The notes under the pieces: model-generated | What the model saw: only the letters and a program-made list of their open reading frames with translations | Databases searched by the model: none | What the model was told of the DNA's origin: nothing | Made by a program: the position numbers and the translations under genes | In this document: positions 12,398-23,428 of the stretch, in pieces | Layout of the letters: the number at the start of each line of letters is the position of its first letter | Position numbering within the stretch: the stretch's first letter is position 1 | NCBI GenBank assembly: GCA_016165875.1 | Contig: JABBOT010000032.1 | Location: 1,985,613-2,049,612, forward strand | Length of the DNA stretch: 64,000 nucleotides | Source of the DNA: Acanthopleura granulata | Lineage: Eukaryota; Mollusca; Polyplacophora; Chitonida; Chitonidae | Direction: 5' to 3'

Positions 12398-15300
12398 CGG
12401 TATATCGTGGCGAGAACATGTTCAAACCAGGCAGAAGTTGAAAGTTTTCGGCGCAATGTGATGAACACCAAAATGAACCAAAACAGACGAACACTTTTAA
12501 AAACCGGTTAGAAAAACCCCAATATCTGTTAAAAGTCGAAAACTACAACTTTTACATCTGTCATCTGAAATACTGTGAATATATACATATATATTTGACG
12601 CTATATTTTATAATAAAGGCTAACAGCCTTCACAAAATGAAAGTCAGCATCGCCAGAGGCGCTGTCAAACAAGTGGAATATAGAATCCACTGTGTAGAAT
12701 CTTTGTCGAATATGAGCAAAGAATTATTCACCCTGCCAAAGGTGAAGAATATGCTTAAGAATATTAGACTTAAATTTCAAGGATTTTAACCCAAGACACA
12801 GGTTTATATAGTGCAGCTTTCGCCTCCCTGTCTACGACTGTTTTTCCACGGATATCAATATGACTTGGTATCCAACAAAATACAATATCTTACCTCCTTT
12901 AATCGGTTTTCTATGTATGGCTAATATTTCAAGAATTAATGGATATATAAAGTTATTATTCCCAATGGTCAAAAGGCAGGACAACGAGTCACTGCATATA
13001 ATTGCTTTCTGGACGAACCCAGAGAACACATATGATATAGACAGGAGTACAGCCCTGGCCTCTGCAGAAAAAATGGAAGACGCAGATGGAAGAGTGAGAG
13101 AAGTGACTCGCTGTTCCAAGACAGCTGTAGTTGCGACTCTGTCCCCATCCTTTGTCCGGTCAGTATATATAAATTTATAATTCTGATAATTAGCCTGAAT
13201 TTTAGCGAAAATTTGCTGAATTCTAAGAGGATTTGTTAGGATTTGAACAGAAGATAATCTGTTCTGTGGAAGAAGACAGGGAGGAGACTTTATACAGGAG
13301 ACCAGAGCTATGTCCGCAAGTGTAATTTTAGCTTCCACAATATAGTCCCGAATACGAAGGCCGAACGAGGGTATCTTAATAGGACATTTACTATATATAT
13401 CTCCAAATAATGAGTTGAAAACACAGTTGTAGGCAGGGTTTGTTAGATGAGCTTTAAACTTCATAACATATTGAAGGCTTAGTTTTATACGTCTGCGATG
13501 TAAAGAAGGATCATTAGACTCAACATATAACCTTTCAAGTAGTAAGGTTCTAAAAGCACCAAGGTTGAGCCTGAAACCCTGGTGATGGACCGGATTCAAC
13601 ATTTAAGATACGATTTCCTTGCGGAACCGTAAATGATGGACCCATCCAATTTAGACCTCATTGGAGACAGATTTAATAAAACAGATCCGTCAGCACCCCA
13701 ATCGATGCTAGACACGACCTTCATTATAACGAGAGCGTTTGTACATTTAGCTTTAAGCATTTTTATGTCGTGTATAAGCGACAACTCCCTGTCAAATATC
13801 ACCCCTGGAAATTTATGTTCAAGAATCGTCACTGGTTCACCACAAAATTTCGGCTCAGAGTGTAGATGAAGTTTCTGTTTATTACAGAAATGCATACCGA
13901 CGGCTTCAGACGCAGCAAATGTAAATCCACTGGCAACTTATCTTATGGAATTAAAACAGCAGTTGCCGCTCGGTGTTATTCATATTTTAGCATGATAGCA
14001 TATAAGGAAATCATCTACTTGTTAAGAACCCTCTGTGCACGTTGTTAATGTTTATATTATATATATATATATATATGTTAATATTTATGCTGCACATTGT
14101 TGGTAATAAAATATTGGGTACACCAAACTGCTGCGCATGAGAATAAAAAAGGGTGGACCCCACACATACTTTAAACTGACGATCAGATAAAGGTAAGCGA
14201 TCTTTTAAACCCATATCTAAGAGATAGTTTAAAATACAACATTTCCTGTGGCGTCGTAGGCCTTTTCTAGGTCCGAAATATCGACAGCACATGTTTTTTT
14301 TATTAAAGAAACCATCACGAATATAGGTTTTGAACCGAACAACATGGTCTAAAGTAGATTGGCCTTGACGAAAACTACACTGAATATTTGAAAAAATCTT
14401 CTTTGTTTTTAAAAACCTTACAAGCCTATCGTTTATTATCAGTTCCGTTGTCTTATAGTCCCAGTTGGTAAGAGCTATGCGATGGTAATTATTTGGATGG
14501 TAAATGGTTCAGTAACTTATATAATACATTATCAGGACCACAGACAGTATCGTGTGCCTTTTTTCAGCGAAGTTTTACGCGCGTGAATTAAAAAATGACA
14601 ATTACAGTCTTCTAAGTTCTTAGAAGTGAAGAGTAATTTAATTTCTGTTTCTGGTTGTTGATATTTTGAAATTCTGGGGAATAATTCTTAGACATGAAGA
14701 TTTCTGAGATATTGTTTCTGCCAGCTTATTTGCTATATTTTCTGCTATATTTTATTTGCTATCTTTTAAATGTTGGACTTCTGCTTTATTGTTTTTGCCC
14801 TTGAGTTTCTGAACCATGTTCCAGACTTTAGGGATGAGTGTATTTGACGTAATGCCCGAAACAAAGTTCAGCGAATAAGATCGTCTCTTGGACTTAATTA
14901 GTCGACGCACCTAAGCTCTAAATATACGAATCTGGTTTAATTATTTTTATTACTAGGGCAATGATTAAATCTGCGTTCCGCCTTTTTACCGTCCCTTATG
15001 AATTTGCCACAGGAATTATTATACCAGTATTTACTTTTGAATTTTTGACTTGCCCAGGTTCTAGGAATGGTTCTATCGGCTGCTAATAATATAAGTTCAT
15101 TAAATTTTAACAAAGGATCATCTGCAGCGTTGAGATTCTGTGGAGCTACACTTTCTAAGGAATTAGAAGTGAAATGCTTTAAACGTACAGGAAAATGGTC
15201 ACTACCGAAGAGATCATCACGCACCTTCCAAGAAAAATCTGGGGGAGGTGATGGATATCATTACTACCCGAAGGGAATTATGGGCATTAAAATTCCCCAT

Positions 15301-15432
15301 AGATATAAAGGCGGTGGCTGTTTTTCTTTGAAATTGTGCACCTGCGAAGATGACAAAGAAGAATGAGGAGGAATATAAACAGAACATAAAGTTATTGTTT
15401 CTGACAAACAAAAACAGACACAGGTCGCAACA
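12398..15432 (-). pseudogene. LINE copy E, ORF2 relic (APE-RT-RNase H)
   Basis: Minus-strand relic of the LINE ORF2, truncated at both ends. From high to low coordinates it shows the last part of the endonuclease (about 15,220-15,430), the linker to RT (14,940-15,220), RT blocks (13,600-14,850) and the RNase H domain (about 12,840-13,600). The RNase H keeps the YTD-type start and the SAEARA and ICSDSLSC motifs. The longest surviving frame is 12,832-13,602 (256 residues). A (TA)n run sits at about 14,053, and the YVDD region is ruined nearby. A stretch around 14,490 is deleted relative to the master copy. The element is dead. Confidence 0.8.
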
Positions 15433-15494
15433 TACTGCCAACAGGTTGACTCATTGGTCGCCTTTTACTGCAAGCAGAGTGTACACGAAGACGT

Positions 15495-15605
15495 TTATTT
15501 ATACGACTGCGACCAGCAATATTGTCTGAGGAAACTGGGCAGAGCTCGTGGGAAAGTCACGACCATGCGCAGCTTGCTGTCAGACCAACTCCCAATGGGG
15601 AATTT
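15495..15605 (-). mobile_element. SINE family 1 fragment
   Basis: The reverse-strand signature is readable on the plus strand as 'gaaactgggcagagctcgtg', 'cacgaccatgcgcagcttgc' and 'gtcagacc'. Both ends are lost. Confidence 0.7.
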
Positions 15606-17384
15606 GTGTCCATTTTTGGTGATAAATTTGAGAGAACTTTCAGTAGAAAAAAAACAAGAATATATTTTATTTATATCTATATTATATTCCTGATCCAAAT
15701 ATTTTAAAACAGCAAACACGACGTCATTAGGCAGTATAAAATGGCCAACAGCAGTCAATTTGGTTTATGAAATTTCCCGAGCTTATCAAGATTGCTTTTG
15801 TAGTAGAGTACAAATAACAAATTATATTTTTGAAAAGTATACCCCCTGAGTTCACATTTCTGTTGTGCAACAAATCACATATGGTGCAGAAACACCTTAA
15901 TTAAGCTATAATTACAATACGCCAAGGAAAACAGTGTAATATAAAGCAATCTGTTGGAGCTCCATGATATCAATACGGCCGAGGCCAAAGGCTATTAAAG
16001 CTAACAAAAAGGACTAGGTATGTGCGCCATTTCCGAATCTCGTGATGCAAAAGTTGATCTAGATTTAAATCGGTAAAATTAAAAATGACGCGATGTCATC
16101 AGTACGATTTCAGACCCTCAGCTAGAGTTAGCTATTGCCACAGGCTACGATAAAGCCGACATAAAAACAGACCTCATTATATCTTTAGCTCACATAATTT
16201 GTAAAGGCTCATATGCCAAGCTAAAACAATTCAAGTGGCTAGCCACTCTCTATGACTGAGTGTTACAACAAGCACATTTTAAATGTTGCAATTGGCACAA
16301 TTCAATATGTGTAGAAAGTATTATAGCCCTCCATCTTAAGTCGATAAAAACAATAATATGAAAATTTTGGTTGAGGTTTAATTTTTGTAACTTTCCAGTG
16401 GGTTTTATGACACTCGAAATGCATGGTCAAAGCCAGCTACGCATACGTTTACACTCCCTCGTCTGCTTGTGCATGCGGGCGATTTGTTACAAAAGAACCA
16501 GTCAAAGACGCTCGTGTGGGTACTCCTGCAGTCTGAAGTTCATTGAAGAGCACTTTTCTTTCAACAGTATGTCACTCATATATCTGTAGGTCACCTGCGC
16601 ATTTGTTCGTCATTGAATTGCCATGATTGGTGATTCATACCTTTCTAACTCCGGGTTCCTCCACTCATAAAACTGCTACTATGTAAGATGAGTAATTCTC
16701 GAGTATGGCGCTATGGAACAATGGGGAAAAAAGCAAAGAAAAAACAAGTAACACACTGTTTTATAATGTTGACAATAACTGAATTTTTCCTCGCGGAAGA
16801 GTGTTCTAGAAAGATTTCACCGTTCACATATTCAGTGAACACTCGACTTATATTTTTATATTTTCGTATCTGTATTCACATAAATATTCCACTCATTCTG
16901 GTAAGTCGATTCAATAATTATTCTCTAACTATGAACATCTACATATATTTATCCAATACCTCTGAACATGAGTAAAATATGTATGTGTTCAAAATTTGCA
17001 AAGATACATGATTTGATAATAAATTCAGAATTATACATATGTATACAAAGGACTTTGATACAAGCAGGTGCAATTGTTTAGCACATTTGTATAATTCGAT
17101 AATATCGAAAGAGCTCAATTGCTGAAAGATTTTCTACCAGCCATATCCTACTCAGGCGAAGTAAATTAGGCTCGTGGGCGAACGCAAGGCCTTGGTAGAG
17201 CAGCTCGTCTGGACTGGACCACCTTCAAGAGACTTGGAGCAGTTCAGGGCAAACAACCTTGGACCAGTATTCACAGTAGCAATTAATGACTGTTGTATAC
17301 ATTCAGAAGATGGGATTCAATGAAACATCGAGATTCGCATCCCTAAGATATGCGAATTTACAGCCATATCCAATACCTTAGGAC
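15606..17384. other. No gene seen
   Basis: AT-rich spacer. The short frames have no recognisable domain. Confidence 0.45.
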
Positions 17385-17860
17385 TTTTCGGCGAAGTTTT
17401 ACTGAATTATAAGAGGATTTGTATTTGATTGTTTATGTTTACATCGATTGAGTAGTAAGTTGGGCTGTGGAAGAAGCCAGGGAGGAGACTCCAGAAAGGA
17501 GAACGGAATTATGTCCTCAAGTTTGGTGTTAGCTTCCACAATATAGTCCCGAACAGGAAGGCCGAACGAAGGGATCTTAATAGTACATGTACTGCATTGA
17601 TCTACATATTATGGATTGAAAACAAAGTCGTAAGCAGGGTTTGTTGGCTGAGCTCTATGTGTTATAACATACTGTAGGCTAAGTTTTATACGTCTGGGAT
17701 GTAGAGAAGACTCATTAGCCTGAACGTATAAACTCTCTTATGGTGAGGTTCTAAAAGTACCAAGGCTGAGCCTGAAAACTTGGAGATGGACCGGATCCAA
17801 CATTTTAAGGTACGATTTCCCTGCGCAACCGTAAATGATAGGTCCATGGTCTAATTTAGA
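17385..17860 (-). pseudogene. LINE copy B, left part (older host of the nested insertion)
   Basis: It matches the part of ORF2 just before RNase H ('ggctgtggaagaagccaggg', 'tagcttccacaatatagtcc'). It stops at 17,860 in the middle of the family sequence and resumes at 23,341, with a younger LINE in between. Confidence 0.8.
17848..17860. repeat. Target-site duplication, left (ggtctaatttaga)
   Basis: The 13 bases ggtctaatttaga occur here and again at 23,341-23,353, exactly flanking the younger LINE. They are original sequence of copy B that was duplicated on insertion. Confidence 0.9.
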
Positions 17861-18109
17861 ATGAATAAATGAATGAATGATTTTGGCTTAGCGTCACATT
17901 GACAATATCTCAGCCATATCTTGGCGAGAACATGTTCAAATCAGGAAGCCTTGAATAGTTTTCCACATGATGTGATGAACATTCAAAATTTAAAGAAAAA
18001 CAGACGAACATTTTTTAAAACCAGTTTAAAAAAAAGTACATGGTAGTTAAAAGTCGAAAACCACAATTGTTTGGTATTTTATACAATGAAAAATATATAC
18101 ATATATAAA

Positions 18110-21100
18110 CTATATTCTATTGTATAGGCCAACAGCCTTCAAAAAATTAATCACAGCATCGCCAGCAACGCTGTTAAATAAGTCAAATATAGAGTTAACT
18201 TTGTAGAATCTTTGCCGAATATGAGAAAAGTTCACGCAGTCAACAAGGATATGTTTAATGCCGTATTGCGCATCACATACAACACACTCGGGAACGCTGC
18301 TCCTATCCAGGATAAAATTATGTGAGTTAGACGAGAATGCCCAACACGGCATCTTGATAAAACGACTTGTTCTCTACGAGACATACCAAAAGTATAAGAA
18401 CCATAGCCTATGACAGGGTGAATGGCATGCAGTTTGTTATCGACCTGCAGGTTCCATTCATTCTGCCAAAGGCGACAAATATATTTCAGAATATTAGATT
18501 TAAAATCAGTGTAAGGAATTTTAATCTTAGATATGGGTTTACTAAGAGCAGCTTTCGCTTCCGTGTGTTTCCGTGAATACCAGTATGACTTGGTATCCAA
18601 CAAAATACAATATCTTTACCTCTTTTAATTAACTTTCCACTTTTCACTAATATTTCTAGTATTAACGGATTTTGAAATTTATTTTGCTCTATTGCCAAAA
18701 GGCAGGACAACAGGTCATTGCATATCACTGCCCACTGGGCAGAGCCGGATGAAACATATGGTAAAGCCAGAACTATAGCCCTGGCCTCGGCAGAAAATAT
18801 TCAAGATAGGATGGAAGGCGAAGAGAGGTGACTCGCTGTTCTAAGACAGTTGCAGCCGCGACCCTGTCCCCATCCTTTCACCCGTCTGTATATATAAAGT
18901 TATAATCCGGGTAATTAGCCTTTACTTCAGCGAAACTTTCCTGAATTATAAGAGGGTTTGTATCGGATTTCTTATGTTTACGCATATCAAATATTAATTT
19001 AGGTTGTGAAAGAAGCCAGGGAGGAGACTCCGGAAAAGAAACCGGAGCTATGTCCTCCAGCTTGATGTTAGCTTCCACAATGTGGTCCCGACCACGAAGA
19101 CTAAAGGAAGGAATTTTGTTGGGACATTTATTATATTTATCTACGTATGATGGATTAAAAATAGTCAAAGGCAGGGTTTGTAAGGTGAGCTTTAAGCTTA
19201 GCAACTTACTGAAGGCTGAGTTTTACACGCCTGTGATATAAAGAAGGTTCATTGGCATCTACATATGAACTCTCTACTGATGAGGTTCTAAACGTACCAA
19301 GGGTGAGCCGTAGACCTTGGTGAAGGACCGGATCCAACATTTTAAGATATGATTTTCTAGCGGAACCCTAAAGGATGGACTCATAGTCCAATTAAGACCT
19401 CACCAGAGAACGATACAAATTAAGTAAAACTGATTTGTCAGCACCCCAATCGGTGCTAGACACGACCTTAATTATATCCAGAGCCTTTCTACATTTAGCT
19501 TTAAGCGTTTTTATGTGAGGTATAAAAGATAATTTACCATCGAATATAACCCCTAAAAATTTATTTTCTCCAACAGTTTTCACTGGTTCACCAGAAAATT
19601 TAAGCTCAGGGTCTAGATGAAGTTTGCGCTTATTACAGAAATGCATACCCATGGTTTCAGAGGTAGAAAATCTGAAAACATTGGCAACTGCCCATTTCTT
19701 GATCTTATTCAGACAAATCTGCGGTTACCGCTCGATATTATTCATATTTTTAGTACGGTTTTTTTTTAAATCCATATCAGCAAGGTCTTTTAAAATATCA
19801 CATTTCCATGTGGTGTCGTAGGCCTTTTCAATGAACCACATGTTCATTATCAATAAAACCATCACGAATATAAGTTTCCAATCGAACAAGGTGATTCATA
19901 GTGGATCTACCTTGACGAAAACCACATTGTTTATTAGATAGTAGCTTGTTGGTTTCAAGAAACCAAACAAGTCTATCATTTATCATCCGTTCCATATTCT
20001 TACAGACGCAGCTGGTAAGAGCTATGGGACGGTAATTATTTTGATCAGTGTGATCCTTAGCCGGTTTGGGAACCGGCATAATATATGCCTCCCTCCATAA
20101 GTGTGGAAAATTCCCCGTTATCCAAATGTCATTCGGTAAGTCCAAGAGAGTGTCGAGTGGTTCAGTGGTAAATGGTTCAGAAGCTTAAAATATACGTTAT
20201 CAGGACCACATGCTGTATCATGTGCCTTTCTCAATGCAGTTTTTAGTTCATCAATATTAAAAGGACAATTATAATCTTCTAAGTTTTTAGAAGAAAAGGG
20301 CAATTTAATTTTTTCCCTTTGCTTTTTAATATGCTGAAATTCTGAAGTATAATTCTCAGAAGAAGATTTTTTAGAGATTGTCTCAGCTAATTTATTAGCT
20401 ATATCGGATGGAGAAGTTAATATATTATCTCCATCTTTCAAGTGTTGGGCTTTTGCTTTATTATTTTTGCTCTTAAGTTTCTGAACCATATTCCAGACCT
20501 TACGCATGGGTGTTTTTGACGTAATGCCTGAAACGAAGTTCCGCCAACAAGATCGTCTCTTGGACTCAAGTAACCGAGGAGTTTTAGCTCTAGGAATACG
20601 AACCTGGTTTAAATTATTTTCAGTAGGACAATGATTGAATTTGCGTTCAGCTTTTTTTCTGTCTTTTATGGCTTTACGACAGTCATTGTCTTACCAGGGT
20701 TTACTTTTGGATTTCGGACTCGTCGAGGTCTTAGGGATAGTCTATCTGCAACTCGTAAAATATGGGATCACCTACTGTGTTGAGAGTCTCTGGAGTGATA
20801 TCAGCCTTACAGAACATCTCAAATGCCATCCATTCTGCTTTATCGAACTTCCACCTAGCTACACGTTCTAAAGAATTAGAAGTGAGATGTTCTAGAATAA
20901 TAGGAAAATAGTCACTGCCACAAAGATCCTCATGCACTCTTCAAGAAAAATCCGGGAGAAGTGATGGATCGGTGATAGTGACATCGATAGGAGGATAAGC
21001 GCCATTACCCGGATGTAAATGGGTATTAGAACCATCATTGAAATAACACAGTTCCGCCTTGGTTAAAAATTCTTCAATACCTTGCCCTTATTATTTATGT

Positions 21101-21535
21101 TATTACTTCCCCATAAGGGGTTTTGGAAATTAAAATCTCCCATTATTATGAGCGGTGTAGGTAACTGTTCTCTCAAATTATGCAACTGGAAAGCTGACAA
21201 AGGGGTGTTCGGAGGGATATAAATCGAACACAATTTGATTGTCTCAGACAATTAAACTCCAACAGCCACAGCCTGAAGCTCTGTATCCAGAGCAACAGGA
21301 CTGTGGATAATATTGTTATTTATGAAGATAGAGGAACCGCCTGCAACTCGCTCTTCTTTGTGACAAAAGGTACTACAAAGTGAATAATTTTTGAGTTAGT
21401 TTATCTTTGTCAGATGTCTTCAGGTTAGTTTCCTGAAGACAAAGGCAATATGCTTTAATGATTGGACCAGCTGTGTTATTTCAATAAAATTAACCCTTAG
21501 ACCTCGACAATTCCGTTGTATGAAATTGTCGTAGG
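18110..21535 (-). pseudogene. LINE copy A ORF2: endonuclease, RT, RNase H
   Basis: Read downward, the endonuclease starts near 21,530 (NCRGLR) and continues through an LQET-like metal site near 21,430 and the GDFNFQNPLWGS loop near 21,110-21,150. The RT shows NNYRPIALTS (about 20,020) and GFRQGRST (about 19,905). About 270 bases are missing at about 19,760 relative to copy C, and they include the catalytic YVDD box. The RNase H region begins with YTDG at about 18,880. The C-terminus has a CVVCDAQYGIKHILVDC zinc motif (about 18,260). Several frameshifts and stops interrupt the frame. Reverse transcriptase cannot be active in this copy. Confidence 0.8.
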
Positions 21536-21539
21536 TACA

Positions 21540-22689
21540 CATTACGGAGGGAGGCGTATAAGAGATTTCTCTTTATGTCTGGATCGAGGACGACCCTTCC
21601 TTGAAGATCCGGTGGAAGGTCTCCCTGGTGCCGGTGATGTATCCATCACATCCGCATCTGGTGTTGAAGGGACAACGCCCGCCAACGATCCAAACTTAAA
21701 TGTTTTCACAGGATCTCACATTAAATGTTTGCACAGGATCTCTAGTAGGGCCACTCGGTTTAATGGTTTTAATATTATTATTTTGAAGTTTGTTTTTGGA
21801 TTTGTTTTTGCCAATATTATTTTTAGAGGGCTGAAGTTCAGGTATACTATTTTTTCTGCATTGTTTACTGGTTTTATTTCTTGTACTGAGGTAGTGTGGG
21901 TTGAACATGAGTTCCGGGCAAGTTGAGCTGAAGGTTCAAAAGAGATCGAACTAGGTTTGTCGTTTCCAATTGGCCAAATAAAGGAAGTTTGAGTTGCTAC
22001 AGATGTTGCAGCTCGCTTGACTACATTGGCAAACGAAGTCTGCGGTGAAGTGCTAGAAAGCGAGACCAATTTGCGGGCCTGCTGATAGGAAATGTTGTTT
22101 TTAGTTTTTGAATTAGAATTTTGATTCTGCGCTTTTCTTTAATGAAAAAGGGACAGTCCTTAGAGGAGGCTATGTGATCTCCGCCGCAATTGCAGCACTT
22201 AACTGTGCTGCTGCAGTCAAAACCATCATGACCTTCGCTGCCGCATCGAAAACAAACCAGTTTGATTTCTTCTTCAGATAGGTCGAAAATATCTCCATCC
22301 CTGTCAAGTATTATTCCCTGACAGCTGTTCAGGGTATTGTGAGGGGATGTAAAAACAGATATGTCGGAAATTTTATTTAATGATAATAAATTTTTTGATT
22401 GTTGTTTCCGGAAACATTCGATGAGAATATCTCTGGATCGTATTTTTTAAACATATTTTAAAGTACCTGTTGCACCTTGTAAAGCTCTTTTTAAAAGAAA
22501 AGGATGAATTTTAGAGGCCGGCTTTTGTTCACTCTTTGTCGAGAGAACGATAAAAGCCTGTCAACTTTCCTGTCCATTGTCAAGTGGGTCTCACAAAACC
22601 TCCAGCTTCCTCTTTTTATCAGCACCTGAAGTTGGCTGAGAGGACGATCGAATGTTAGAGACATTTGGCGAAAGGTTTAGGGAAGTCAT
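21540..22689 (-). pseudogene. LINE copy A ORF1 (nucleic-acid-binding, CCHC)
   Basis: A start codon at 22,689 on the minus strand opens with MTSLNLSPNV and then a Ser/Lys-rich stretch. The middle contains an RRM-like region (TLNSCQGIILDRDG) and then two zinc knuckles at about 22,150-22,260. The first reads CFRCGSEGHDGFDC and the second CCNCGGDHIASSKDC. A low-complexity C-terminal part follows (surviving frame 21,716-22,069). Stops and shifts near 22,590 and 22,450 break the frame. The product would coat the element's RNA in the family. Confidence 0.7.
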
Positions 22690-23340
22690 AATGTATAATT
22701 AGGAATTCACCCCACGTGTTCCCCACCCACCACGGAGTGCCAACAAGGGCGATGCCTGAGCCTGGGGATACCCAGCAGGAAAGACACCAAGGATTCCACA
22801 TGGGGTATACTCAAATAGATGGCCTTAATATGCACACCCCATTCCCCACCCGAACTCCTCCATGACCCACACAGTGGAGGAGGTAGCACATCAGACACGA
22901 GCTACTTGATTGACCCATGAGCCACCGCCTCAAACGTAATCCCACGAACAAAATTTAAGAAAAATCATTTTTTCGCCAATGTGTTGATATGGAGAAATTT
23001 TGGGACCACGCAGAGGCAGGCGTGACCAGCCGATTGATAGGAGCGGGCCATCCGACCGCCCGTCTTTGGAGATGTAAGGCCCGAAGTGGTGTGTTGGGAG
23101 TGAGGATCTCGCAAGATCAACCCGCCCTGAACCACTAGGATCCCGTCCTCCCCCGTCATGGGTCGCAACCAACGGCATACAGGTCGCCCCTTTTAGCGGC
23201 CTTGTACGACAAGCCCGGGGAGGCTGTGGAACTATTCTATTCACCGGAACCACACGGGAGAGCCCTAGGTTAGTCGCCTTGTACAAGCTTGCGTAGAGAA
23301 CTTGGGCCCTATTCTTTTCACTCACGGGAACCCCACGCGG
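22690..23340 (-). other. 5' UTR of LINE copy A
   Basis: GC-rich compared with its surroundings. In the minus-strand sense it begins 'ccgcgtggggttcccgtgag'. It contains two related motifs, 'cttgtacaaggcgactaacc' and 'cgtacaaggccgctaaaagg', about 90 bases apart. This region should carry the internal promoter of the element, but no specific promoter motif is evident. Frames within it are not coding. Confidence 0.6.
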
Positions 23341-23428
23341 GGTCTAATTTAGATCTCAGCAGAGAACGATATAATTTTAATAAAATTCAGCACATCAATC
23401 GGTGCTAGACACGACTTTAATTATATCG
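23341..23428 (-). pseudogene. LINE copy B, right part
   Basis: It begins with the second copy of the 13-bp target duplication and continues copy B exactly where 17,860 stopped ('agagaacgatata', 'atcggtgctagacacgac'). It fades out at about 23,428, its own truncation point. Confidence 0.8.

Larger units (their letters stand above)
17861..23340 (-). mobile_element. Full-length nested LINE (copy A), I/Nimb-like with RNase H
   Basis: A non-LTR retrotransposon of about 5.5 kb on the minus strand. Its 3' end (low coordinates) is an ATTC-type tail, seen on the plus strand as 'atgaataaatgaatgaatga'. Going up in coordinates the order is 3' UTR, RNase H, RT, endonuclease, ORF1 with zinc knuckles, then a GC-richer 5' UTR to 23,340. 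Perfect 13-bp target duplications flank it, so this is an intact insertion. The domain order ORF1(CCHC)/ORF2(APE-RT-RNase H) fits the I/Nimb group of the jockey superfamily, but the exact clade needs a tree. Frameshifts in both ORFs and an RT deletion make it non-autonomous. Confidence 0.85.

Noticed and set aside
15067..15366. 99-codon plus frame
   Set aside because: Antisense of the LINE copy E endonuclease/linker region.
21516..21926. 136-codon plus-strand frame
   Set aside because: Antisense to the LINE ORF1/ORF2 boundary. The minus strand explains the sequence.
22930..23325. 131-codon minus-strand frame
   Set aside because: Lies in the LINE 5' UTR, has no domain, and the GC-rich leader naturally gives long frames.
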